A stretch of 22,394 bases of DNA from Elysia marginata (Eukaryota > Mollusca > Gastropoda > Plakobranchidae): positions 38,797-61,190 of the forward strand of contig BMAT01010988.1 of assembly GCA_019649035.1 (NCBI GenBank). Direction: 5' to 3'. Both the position numbers and the translations under genes were made by a program. Of this stretch, positions 1 through 11,300 are shown piece by piece. Under the pieces are notes generated by a model, which saw only the letters and a list, made by a program, of their open reading frames with translations, was not told the origin of the DNA and did not search any database. Numbering within the stretch: position 1 is the first letter of the stretch; every line of letters starts with the position of its first letter.

Positions 1-509
1 AATCATTAATATGTAACTAAAAGTCATAAAACTGTACAAAAATGTCATCATAAAAATTAGCAACCATTGTGCACTGTTATTTGTTTAGTTATAGACTCGA
101 AGAAACGTACTTTAACACTTTCTTTTTTTTGTTAACAAGGCGTTTTACGTTGTAAAAAACACCAATAAAACATGAAGCTTGTCTGGAATCATGATTGTTT
201 TTCAAGAGTTTCAATAAACTGCAATTTTGTAATCTTCTTTTTTTTTTGCGATTCCTATAATTTTTCTGTATAATCTTGCATTCACTTTTTTCTAAAAATC
301 TCACTTTCTGCCGGTCTGCTTTCTGGTTTATCAGCAATTCTTGTTCTTGTTGCATTGTTTTTGGTTGTTGCAGCGGCAGAGTCCAGATGAATGTAATCCT
401 TCTCTAGAGAGGAAGAAAAAGAAAAGGGGTAAAAAGAGGAAAAAACGGAGAGAGAAAGAGCAAGGGAGCGAAATATATAAATATATAGAGAGAGAGGTAG
501 GAGGACACA
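1..509. other. Window edge, no gene seen
   Basis: AT-rich sequence grading into purine-rich low complexity (405-505). The open frames on both strands are Lys/Arg- or Phe/Ser-biased and look like composition artefacts. Confidence 0.6.
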
Positions 510-558
510 GAAGAAGAAGAAGAAAAAAGAAGAAGAAGAAGAAAAAGAAGAAGAAAAA
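510..558. repeat. GAA microsatellite, left flank of the SINE
   Basis: An impure (GAA)n tract with A insertions. Upstream purine-rich sequence (405-505) with GAGA and ATATA motifs extends the low complexity. Long open frames through it are artefacts. Confidence 0.9.
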
Positions 559-863
559 CTAAATTGGTTGTTTGTTTGAATTTAAACGTCTCAGTCAACT
601 TCGAGGTTATATCAGAGACGGCACTTGGGACAATTGAAAGCGTGCTGCCACACTGTGATTTAAGGAGTGCTTGCATACACCACACCCAGCACATTATCCT
701 GACACCATGCTAACCAGACTTTAAACTAAATCCATAATGCCATGCACTAGGCGGATCAGCTACTAATACCAATTTTAAAGTTCTTGGTTTGACTCCGCCG
801 GGGATCGAACCACGCACCTCCTGATTTCTGAGCGAGTGTGTTACCGCTAGGCCACAGAGCCAG
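559..863 (-). mobile_element. tRNA-derived SINE inserted in a GAA microsatellite
   Basis: The minus strand has a tRNA-like head with an A-box (TGGCCTAGCGGTAA) and a B-box (GTGGTTCGATCCCC) near 863-793. A roughly 230-bp non-tRNA body follows and ends in a tail containing ACGTTTAAATTCAAACAAACA. The tail type is common in molluscan SINEs, which is recalled knowledge rather than a search result. GAA repeats flank both ends, as expected for target-site duplication in a GAA tract. Confidence 0.7.
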
Positions 864-942
864 TAGAAGAAGAAAAAGAAGGAGAAGAAGAAGAAGAAGA
901 AAAACAAGAAGAAGAGGGCAAAGAAGAAGAAGAAGAAGAAAA
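864..942. repeat. GAA microsatellite, right flank of the SINE
   Basis: An impure (GAA)n tract of about 80 bp, immediately abutting the tRNA-like end of the SINE. It generates spurious Arg/Lys-rich and Ser/Phe-rich frames on the two strands. Confidence 0.9.
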
Positions 943-1125
943 GGAACACAAGAGGTAGAAGAACGAGAACAACAACAACATGACAATAAACAAAAAAGTA
1001 CCAAAAGATACGGTAAAAAAAACTATCGTCATGGGTTTTTTTTAATTGCCTGAACGAAATTTAACGACTTAGTTTGTCACAGAGGACACTGGATTTTAAC
1101 TCGATAACGTTTTGTTCTGGTGACA

Positions 1126-1154
1126 TTAGGATGGGCTTTCTAACATGTAGCCAC
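1126..1154 (-). CDS. Possible terminal exon of the lectin gene
   Basis: After an AG acceptor (TATGTATTCAG|), a phase-1 reading gives G-G-Y-M-L-E-S-P-S and a TAA stop at 1128-1126. About 80 nt further on, the minus strand has ATTAAA (1046-1041), a possible variant polyadenylation signal. Phase and size fit exon 12, but the pyrimidine tract is weak and such a short frame can occur by chance. There is no transmembrane segment, which would fit a secreted product. Confidence 0.2.
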
Positions 1155-2253
1155 CTGAATACATAAGTATAAATGCTTTTCTATAAAAAAAAACGTATAC
1201 AAATTTTGCGTCTTAAAAGTGCAGTGAATGCTCAACCATGTCCCTGTTGTTAGAGCATAAATATATACCTAACTTGAAAAATGTTGACTTACTTATCCAT
1301 ACAGCTCTACTGCGACTTCTGTTCCATTTGCAAATTCAACCATAGTATTTAAACTCTAAGACTACTTTGGCTTTAAGACTTTCAAGAATCCACGAAATTA
1401 ACGGCGTCCACACTTTTGTGTTACGTGCTGTTCCATTCCGATTCTGGCAAACTATTACTCTTCACAAGGAAAACTGAAACTTACAAGGTTTTTTATGCAT
1501 AGAACTCTGGAACAGTTTATATATAATAACCAGGGAAACTATCACTTAGCTTTATTTTAATTGTAAATTGAAAAAAAAGTCTTTCGTTTTTGTCAAAAAC
1601 TGATAGAAAGGTTAATTTAACAATAATAATCTATAGATAGCGATGATCATACGACCTAATTAATATATTGTATGTAGATTGAATAGAATGGTAAAAGCAA
1701 CAACTTCATTCATAATAATGCTAATAGAAGCAGTTATAAGGCATATCGTAAAGTAACTAAATAAAATAATGTAAGAATAAAACATATGAATAGAGAAAAG
1801 TGCGGACAGTAATTGTACGAATCTCACTAATCTGAGGCTACTAATCTTTGTGTAAAAATCATTTCTTACAATAGTTTTAGACTCTTCCGTGTTGCTTTCT
1901 TCAAAAAGAATTGAATAGTGAGCAAGAGGGGGAACTGAGCCTAACAAAAGCGTATGCGAATAGAGCCGGTAAACAAAGCATACGCCTAGTGGTTTAGTGT
2001 AGGCTGTATCAGTATTTTGCAGTGGCGAAATAACGCGCTCTCTGTACACCACTACCGATGTGTGTTTGTACTTCCCGCTGTGATGTTTTGCGTTTACCGG
2101 CTCTATTTCTGAAGTTGCTATGCAGCCATGCGTATAAGCTTAGCCAGCGTCTCTCGGCTTTCTTGCTCGCTATTCAATTCTCTTTGCTCTCTTGTATACC
2201 TTTGTACGTAAACATTCATAGTCAATTCTAAATTTGTTAATGACAAGACGTAC
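1155..2253. other. Sequence downstream of exon 12
   Basis: This is intron or 3' flank of the lectin gene. Apart from the inverted repeat at 1902-2186, I see only AT-rich sequence. A 130-codon minus frame at 1660-2052 starts inside the inverted repeat and becomes a hydrophobic Ile/Phe/Ser stretch, which AT-rich DNA gives by default, so I do not call it a membrane exon. Confidence 0.5.
1902..2186. repeat. Imperfect long inverted repeat (MITE-like or foldback element)
   Basis: Arms 1902-1976 and 2092-2186 are inverted relative to each other. The outer ends share a CAAAnAGAATTGAATAG core with one further mismatch (AGTGAGCAAGA versus AGCGAGCAAGA). The inner ends share a 16-bp perfect match around AGAGCCGGTAAAC. 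The arms between are degenerate. The inner spacer holds a smaller inverted pair (TAGTGGT / ACCACTA). No transposase is visible. It lies just downstream of exon 12. Confidence 0.6.
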
Positions 2254-2329
2254 CTGCACGCTTTTCGCAAACATAAAACAGCAATACTCTACACCTCAAA
2301 GGAGTCCACTTCAGCTTGAGTCCCTTGAG
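2254..2329 (-). CDS. Lectin exon 12: C-terminus of CTLD3
   Basis: The acceptor is TTGTTCTCATTAG| and the donor is GCAG|GTACGT, with phase 0 in and phase 1 out. It encodes L-K-W-T-P-L-R-C-R-V-L-L-F-Y-V-C-E-K. The spacing W-x4-C-x7-C-E is exactly that of a CTLD C-terminus, with W-T-P in place of the W-N-D Ca2+ ligand motif. The good donor shows that at least one more exon follows. Confidence 0.78.
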
Positions 2330-5300
2330 CTAATGAGAACAAGAAGGTCATAAGATTTTTACGATGGAGGGTAAAGAGATAGGGTTACTAACTATCTTTA
2401 TAGTCAATCCTTGAGAATGTAAAAGTTGTGTTTGAATTTGTTGTTTTTGTAGTTGCTACTATTTTCAAAATGTGTTACTTGAAGAAAATTTGCGAAAAAT
2501 CACAAAACAGAGGCTAGTAATTGCAAAGTAAACGAGGGGGAAGTAATGTATTGTACCCTTAACTAATTAGCCAAAGTTGGACATTAGTTTTGTGGTTCTT
2601 TTTGTATTGGGTTAAAAACTCGAACCAGCCTATTTTGCTTTGGAAACAATGTAACAGCCTGAACATGTTGGTATCAGCACTGCACATTTCGACAACAGCA
2701 CCACAATTATCTCGTGACTGATACAAATGTATCGAACGTAGCGAATTTCAGTGCGACCAAACACATTATCAAGTAAACGTTTTCTTTCTTTTTCTTGGTT
2801 CTTAAAGCAATAGGAAGTTTTACATCTGTCTACACAAATTTTTAGGCATTGAATGATATTTATATAATTTTTGAAGAGCAGAGAAAATGCGTTGTTCAAA
2901 ATATGAATGCCTTATCATGATAAAACTGGGATAGCCAACTTTTTTGAGCTGGTGGAGATACTGTTTACAAAAGTAGCCTTAACATTTTGAATTTCATATA
3001 ATCGGGTTTTCCCTTCAACTCCTAATATGGGGACCATGCTACAAAAAATGGTGTTTATGAATACATACATGGAAACAGCTTTTGAAGAATGGCAGATGCA
3101 GATTGTTGGGCTCGTTCGAGTCCCAGTTCATGTAGTCGACTGGGCTACCATCCGACCACTCGAAACCTTTCAAAAAGAAGTGGATAACAAATATTTTTTT
3201 TTAAGATTTGAGGCAAAACAAGAGACATGTCAAGCGATTCAAACACTTATTTTTTTCTTAAACAAAGCTTGGTTTAAAAAAATCAGTAATTGAATTGTAT
3301 AAACTGAATTACAATCATTTTAATTTATTGTATGCAATGTAGATATAAGACTGTGGTGAAAGCAGCAAAAAAAAAGTTTCTAAATTCAATGCCATAATGT
3401 GCATTTAAACAAAGATAGAGAGGAAAAGAATTACGGACGTGTTTGTGCGTGTGTATGTGCTTTTCTTTTGGGGGGAAGGGGTATGTTTGTCTGTGTGATA
3501 TAAAAGTTTGCCACAATAATATTGCATGTTATCTATTAAATTTTGACACTACTAACAACGTGACACAAAGCCATTCTTTCTAGACTAACCATTTTTATCG
3601 TGAGCCAAGCCGATCCAATAAGCATCTCTTGGGCTGAAAATGACAAAAAAAATTTGTAGATAAATTATTCAATTAGCACTAATGCAAAACAGACTGCATA
3701 GATATTTCAAAAATTCTTTTACGTTATATCTATTTTTCACCTAATTGTGAAAATACAAAATGGTATTTTGATATTTAAAAAAATAATTCACTTTACTCTA
3801 AGAAGGGCACGGACTATGGACAAGTAAATCCCACCACCTAAGGTAGTGTGTGAGTTTTCCAAGCTAACCCCTTCTTATTACTCCATCTCTGTCATTTCCC
3901 TATCTAAATAATCTCTTCTAGGTCCACCTAGGTCTACCCCTGCCTCTTTTCCCCAGTCGATTCCACTGTAGCGCCTATCTAATGTTTTTTTTTTCTGAGT
4001 CTTTATCAATGAGTGTCCAATCCAACGACGTCTGCGCTATTTCTTCTCCTACTCTGGTTATTTTTCTATACGCTTCCAAAATTCTTCATTGCTCTCTTCA
4101 CGCGCCCTTTCATTCTAGGAAAAAACCCGCATGGATCTTTTTGTACGGTTTGCTTTTTATTGCTCCAGGTGTGGCCGTCCAAGATCCACGCTAATTAAAC
4201 AAAATGTTTGAGTCGTAAAGGCTGAACTGCTAGATCTTCTGGAATTATAGTTTTAGCTTTCCAGCTTCTTTGTAGTTGCTTGCATGCTAATCTTGCTTTT
4301 CCAATCCTTATAAGAATGATATAATAGAACGTATAATTATGCAAATGGGGCTGACCTAAATGTCAGCTAAGTCACACTAACCTCTTCCACATTCCTTCTT
4401 GCCTACTACAGTGGCAAATTGCGCACGCCTTGTATTGCACAATATGAGAAAAAAATCTTTGCAACGAAAAAAGAACGCCTAGTACACTTTTGATTCTCAA
4501 TGCCGCCCCATTAGAAATGATCACGTGAAAGACATATAAGGTCATTTTCATAAAAATCATAAACATGATGAACGTGGATGTACCTATCTCGGATGACTTC
4601 CGTCCTCACAAATTCACTCTGGAACGGGCTGTGGAAGCTGGGCAAGTTCCCTCCCTTTGCCTTGCAGCTAAGAAAGGCGCCAATGAAGCTAGTCTTTTCG
4701 AAGAAAGCCTGAAGATTTGTGTTAAAACATTTATTGATTAGTATTAAATCATTTAAACAGATTATTGTCTGGTGGAATAATGATTGTCAGATTACATTGA
4801 TGTTGGGGTTTATAGTTAGCTCTGCCGGGGACAAACGAAAAGCAGTATCTGTAGTGCAAACCATAATTATGAGAGATACTGCATTTCGTTTGACCATGGC
4901 AGAGCAGTGGACTGAAGTAGATGAAAGGTGTTCGGTATGTAATTTGGAGAATGACTTTAAGTAGGTTTAAACGTGTAAAACGATTTCCTTTGAAATGATT
5001 CGAAGCTTAGACGTATATGGGGTTCGACACCCACCTTCTTGATACTCAAAGGAACATAGCTTTTCCAGCGTAATACGTGGATACAAATGAGGGATAATAA
5101 GTGTAAACAATGCACAAGTCGGACAAACTAGACAAAAATAACGAAGATCTACAAGATGTTGAACTTTTTAATAGTTTTTAAAAGAATAATATAACAATTA
5201 AAATGTGGCTTGCGGTATAATCCTTTAAAATTATAGAATGGCGAATCAAATATTCTCTTAGAAAGAGATTAAAAAATAACTTTTGTACTTGTTCAATGAC

Positions 5301-8300
5301 CTCACATAAGATTAATAAGTTCAATAATAACCTCACATAAGATAAATAAGTTCAATTATGACCATATACTCAATCTTTCTCAAATGTTTTCCACAAGTCG
5401 TCTTGAATGATAAACATTTGAACAACAAAATACTAGCTTACTTCAAATTTTCTCCTCGTAATACATGGCCGGACTCCTTACTATGGGCGTGCTAAAGGAC
5501 TGCCCTATGTACCCACGATTCAAAGAAGAAATTTTAACATGAAAAAAAAGCTCACAGAGGCCTACGCTATCCGACAACTAAACTTAAAGGAGGAGAATGT
5601 TACAGTAAACACATCAGATGATACACCTATAACCGGAGTCGAAAATCCATTTTGCAGGTGGAAACAAGACTTAGAATGCTATTTACAATAAACTATGGGG
5701 CTGTTATATGGCAAACCATTCTTAAGGGCATCAGTAAAACTATTATCTCTCGCCTCCTATTTCCCTGAGAGAGTTCTGACGTCATGTAAGCTTAACCAAA
5801 AGAACTTTTCTATCTTGCCATCTGGGTGCAGCTGCTCTAAACAAAAGTTCCAGTTTACTTGTGGGTTTGTGTACACCTAAATTTTTTCATGAAGGCCAAA
5901 GCCTAGACACTCAATAACAAGAAGAAATGACAATGAAATCTGTTTTCGGCCAAATAGTATGCAATCGTGCTGACCTCTGGTTAAAGCTCAGCGGTTGTAG
6001 TGGTAGAAAGTAAGATTTCAACGATATGTGCATGGGCAAAGTCAAGCCTCAAGGTCTAAATTTCAAATTAGATCTATAATACTCGTATTATGTCCGACAT
6101 ATTTAAGGGCGACAGACCAAGGCACAACTATTGTAGATAATCCTACCGTAGACACAGACTCAATGGCCGATGGAGGCGGGATGAATCAACAAAAAAAAAC
6201 AAAACAGGATATTGAGTAGACATATAGGGCGAGAGAGTTATAGACATTGAAGTCGGGTAAGGAGGAGGGGAAAACTTATTAGGGACAACAAATGAAGATA
6301 AGGCGATGGGTTAGAACTCAATGACAAGTTTCGGATAGCAAGAGGTTGAGATTAAGGAAGAAAAAGGCAAACTAATAGCATACTATGTAAATTGAATGTA
6401 TTTTCAAAAGAGTGAAGAAATTGAGTATACTGAAACACTAAGGCTCATCCCTGAGAAGTTCAATTTTACCTGCAGATGAATGAAACAAAAGGAAGAAATT
6501 TCAGTGCAGAATCTAATGGAGCCGTTGATACCAAAGTTTATAAGGGCTTGCCGCAATCTATAACGATGCTGTTCAAAGGCGACTACAAAAATAGAGAGAG
6601 AAACACTGTGCTTGTATAAACTTGTTGTTTGCTGTGACAGCAAAGTACAAACACCGGCCACACATAACTTAAAACAACAGTATAGTCAAAGACCGTACAA
6701 AATTGCTGTTCTTTGTAGACTGTATCGTGAAGTTAAATTGCAGTAGACAGAAATTTGAAAACACGTCCCATTGTGTGATAAAACTGTATTTCAATGCATT
6801 ATCAACGAAATGACCTAAAACATAAAGACCTAAAATTTTCGCCGAACTCTGTACCAATATCGTCAAAACGACAATAAGCAATCACAACAGCATTAACACA
6901 CAAAGATTTTTTAACATTTTCCTACTATGTGACAGTACGGGTTTTTACTATGTGACAGTACGGGTTTTTACTATGTGACAGTACGGGTAACCGTCCAAAT
7001 CTCATTAGGGCTGACCTACATCTCCTTTAATTTCATATAATGATTGACAGAGCACCAATCACTTCCGCTTGCCGACCACTCCAAGTTTAGTTACTTCTTG
7101 CCTTTATAATAAGAGCAGATTGCGAACACCTTGCATGGCACATAAGATAACAGGGAAAAACTATGCAACTAGTATAAACCATTTATGAGCACGTTTGCTA
7201 CTACATTCCAAAAATAACCTAAAGAGTGACGTAATTACTTCAGGCTAGATAAACCTTATTTACATAAAGACATCATCAACAGAAACAGATATCAACATTT
7301 ATTCCCATACCTTGTAACAATACTTTCCAAACGGTATCCAGAACTTATCACAGTTTGAGAACAACTTCGTCACATCCGCAGCAGCATCAGCCAACTCTTT
7401 GGCCACATCCTGCGTGGCACCCACGACCTCCTCTACAACAGCTTTCGGCGCATCAATCAAAACAGTTTTCTTGGCGTTTATCACGGCTTCCTCAGCAGCC
7501 TTCACTGCTTGCTTAGCTTCTCGGACTTCCTCCAGTACGGCTTCCGCGGCGTCCGTCACTGTTTCTAGGATCTCGAGTTTAGCGTCCACGACTCGGACTG
7601 AGGAGCACAAGAACGGGAGGACGAGGTCCGTGTTCTCCTGGGGCTGGAACTGTCGCTGTTGGAGACTCATGGACACGTAGCTGCGGTTTTCTCGTCCTGT
7701 AGAACAGGGATGGAAGTAGTAGTCCATTCACATGACTCGTTTAACATGATAAAATACTCGTAAAGTACGGTTTCGAGACAGGAGACTTTATCACTGTATT
7801 TTTATCACACATGCCTTTGTTAACTGGCGTGTCCCCAATTTAATTGAATCAAATCGAAAGTATTCTCGCTGAAAAAGAGATACAACATGCGTTAAGAGTG
7901 GTATAACTCTGATCAAAGTGGTAGGACGTTTGCCTCGCGCCCATAGTAAATGAATCGGATGTCGCAACTTTCTCTTTCAAAGGCGTCGCTTTTTTGAGAT
8001 ATGCATTTTTCTAAGCTGTACAATGGACAAAAATCTCCGAAAACTAACAATATTTTGTGAGACAATACTAAAATCTTTGTTAGTTTAAAATATAAAACAA
8101 CAACAAAAAAAGAATAAATAGATTTTACAATGGCGTTTTCGCAAAAAAAAAAGGAACCCCCCAGAATTTTCCACTTGCGACTCATTCGCCCTCGATGCAA
8201 ACCTTTGGTCATTTACAGTTTTTTTAAAATGCAAAAAATGCTTATAACCTTCGGAACTTCATTTGCGTTAACGTAGGGCATCGTATGAATGAAAGCGACG

Positions 8301-11300
8301 TGATTTAGTTGAGTTAAAAGAAAAAAGGAATCACAAGTATTGATTTCACCAATCTGTCACAGATACTTGTTAATTAGTTTCAAGAGGATATATATATATA
8401 TATATATAATTTTTGTATTTCTGCAGTGTGGGTGAAGTAAAGGCGTTTAGATACATCTTTAATATGGTGCAAAATAATGCTGTTTTTACAAGTATTCTGT
8501 TCTCTTTCCATCTCTTTTTCTTTCTTCCTCTCTCGGTAATAAAGATTTTAAGCAAGCATTTCGCTCTCTCTCCGTCTCTTGCTCTTTCTCCTTAGCTGTC
8601 TGCCTTTCTTCATCTGCCCCTTCTCTATATCGTTCTATATTTTTCTCCCCCTCTCTCTCTATTTTCTCTTTCTCTCCCTCCCTCTTATTCCCTCTCTTTC
8701 TCTATCTTTTCGTTTATGTCTCCCTTTTTATTGAAACTGTACATCGCTTTACCTGAATTTGTTTAAGCGCGCACATTTGTACGATAGAAATCATCACTTT
8801 GAATGTCTTACAAGTCAGATATAGAATAACGAAAACTGAAACTATGGCAACATGAATCTATATTTAATGAGTCATTTTGACAGAAATGTGAGATTTTATA
8901 TTCACGTGTAAGCTATCTAAGTTGTCTTTCATATAATTGTAACATGATTATGTAATATGCATAATTATTGCCCTTTCCAATTCTTTGGTGAACCTTTGGA
9001 GCGTTATCAGACAAAAAAGTAGTTTTTGTACTTATAGGCTTGAATAAACTTCATGATTTCTCATCATTTAACGCTGTATACAAACACATCTTGAATAAAA
9101 AACTTAAACAGTGCTATTCTTCCTGATAATTCTTTAAGTCTGTTTGTTATTGCGGCCTTGTGATGCGGAATAAATAGAAACAAGAAAAGAAAAGACATGA
9201 CTGAAACCCACCCATATAGTTTGGGGCCCATGGTAGATACTGGACTTTGTCCCCATTCACCCATCGGTATGGGGTATCTGGACTTTCTTTGTGAAGACCA
9301 ATCCAGAACTGATCGCCTTCATCGCCACCAAACTCTCTGCTCAAAAAGTCGTATTGCTCTCTGAAAACGAAACATAATAAGGAAAAAAAAGTTGAAGGTT
9401 TATCTTTTAGAAATTTTACCTTTTAAATTCACTTAACATGTTTTATGTTTTTACGTAGTATAATGTATGGTGAAAAAAGAAGCGAATGAGATACAGCAAT
9501 AAAGGGGTAGAGAGAAGAACAGAAGGCGTAGGAGAGAAAGAGAGTGTGAGAGAGAGAAAAAAAAGATTCATGGAGATCAAACTAAAAGACCTCAATGAGT
9601 CATGACTATCACCAATGAGTGAGTAAGTTTTTCAATGATGTCTTGTCAACTTTGTACTTTAGACGCCCGGTAGTAAAACTAACCATGCTATGCTCTCGCT
9701 AATTAATATTTGGAAGGGAGATAAACTCTTATTTAGCTTTGTGATGTGTCAATTTGACTAGACCAAAAAAACTTTTTCCGAACTGCAAATCTCTTACATT
9801 TGGCCTTATTCAACTTGATTAATGAGAATAATTCATTTAAATAGTAATATCTTTTTTTTCTAGTTTTAAAGAGTACTAAATTCATGTCATGTTTGTATTA
9901 ACCAACAAATGTTCTAACCAGAAACAATCGATCTTGCATACAAAACAAAGTTGAACAAACTAAATCTGCAATAACGTAATTTTTATCATTTCTCTGTGTT
10001 TTAGTCAGTTGCGCTAAAACGAAATCCTTTAGAGGCAATTTTCAATAACCAAAATTAGTAAATTAGTTTTACTACCGATATAAAGAAAATAGGAGTTGCA
10101 GCAATAAAGAGCTAAGATTACAAGTTGTTTTAACATCAATGCAAATAAAGGGGAAAAGCTATAATTATGTTTCCTAGCTTGGAGTCAATTCACCCTGGGT
10201 ATGTTTAAAAACTCTTCTTTGTAACCTTCAGACTTAATAGTCCATTTCAGCTGAAGTACCATGACTGATGAGATTCTACTGAAGAGCACCTTTTCAAGAC
10301 TACGTCCAGTCCAGTGTCGGTAAAATTTAATATTTATCTAAAATCTATTAAAGAATAAAAAAACTTCTTCTTCGCAAAAATCACGGGCTGCTATAGCCAG
10401 CCACAAACCTATATGGCATAAATTTCCCTTTAAATATAATAGGGATAAAGAGATTTGAGGCAACGAAGAGCAGTCATTTTCTCGACACTATTCAAAATGG
10501 ATTGAACCAATTAAAAAAAGGTCTTTAATTGTTATAGAGGGGGGCCAAACTTTCCTAGAGTACGTGCACCGCATCCCGTAGGCCTACTTTTTATGAAGTT
10601 TTTTTGTTTGATTAAAAAACCTAGGTTGGTGAGTGGTGGCTCAGTCGGCAGGGTGTTCAACCACTGAGACAATGTCTCGGGTTCGGTTCCTGGTCAAGTT
10701 GTAGCAAAGTTTTATTCGCTCCTCTGTACCCACCCAGCACTAACCTGTTAGGTTTCTTATGTTCTTCAGGCTGGAAAGGTGGTGGGGAAAACATGTTAAA
10801 TAACTAAATATGGCGTGTGCCAAAAGTGATGAGAAACTTTAAACTTGCTCATCATGATGTAAAGATTTTTCACGAGACGCATTACCATATAAAGGCCAAG
10901 TATCGATGGTCGACTGATAAAACTAATGTAATCCTAATTAATTTAGATTAATGCATTAACATGTCACTTAAGGAGAGGCGTTGGTGATATATAAAGGAAC
11001 ACTTTGGTCAAAGTCTCTCGTACTTTTGGTTCGAGTATGTCGCCATTTGGAAGGACCATATTTTTCCATCATATATATATACAGTTACCAATAAGAGAAC
11101 CTACTCGCTGTGTATGCTGGCCAGGTCGCCTCTTAACCCAACAGTTTTACAAAATAGTCGTGCCAATCTCCATGTTTGTTCTATATCAGCCACGGAGAAG
11201 CACAGGTTCCCAAAGCCAATCTGACCCTGCGACAGTGGAAAAAAAAGAAGTTTAATACGCTGGTCATATAAAAATACCTGTCCTTTGAACTAGATGTACG

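Larger units (their letters stand above)
4709..7310 (-). other. Intron 7
   Basis: 2602 nt, donor AAG|GTATGG, acceptor AATCTTCAG|. The longest intron. It holds the hairpin 4819-4905, the tandem repeats 5291-5363 and 6924-6988, the open frame 5437-5691 and the duplicated segment 7007-7170. Confidence 0.75.
7697..9211 (-). other. Intron 6
   Basis: 1515 nt, donor ATGG|GTGGGT, acceptor TTCTACAG|. It contains the AT and CT microsatellites. A short stretch near 7918-7942 (GTGGTAGGACGTTTGCCTCGCGCCC) resembles the 5' half of a tRNA and may be a SINE head fragment. Confidence 0.75.

Noticed and set aside
510-942. A CRISPR-like or other regular array
   Set aside because: The repeats are simple GAA microsatellites without unique spacers. 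The genome is eukaryotic.
404-1053. Arg/Lys-rich and Phe/Ser-rich ORFs on both strands
   Set aside because: They come from GAA/TTC microsatellites and from the SINE between them.
1660-2052. A 130-codon minus-strand ORF with a long hydrophobic part, a possible transmembrane exon of the lectin
   Set aside because: The hydrophobicity follows from AT-rich DNA, the frame starts in an inverted repeat, and I found no fitting phase-1 acceptor.
3027-3293. An 88-codon plus-strand ORF
   Set aside because: It overlaps lectin exon 10 on the other strand, which carries W-S-D-G and E-P-N. Its remainder is AT-biased.
4565-4741. A 58-residue plus-strand ORF with good-looking composition (M-N-V-D-V-P-I-S-D-D...)
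   Set aside because: It is the antisense shadow of lectin exon 8. The minus strand gives a CTLD helix, splice sites and phase agreement.
7399-7680. A 93-codon plus-strand ORF rich in Ala, Ser and Thr
   Set aside because: Antisense shadow of the Ala/Val-rich spacer in exon 7.
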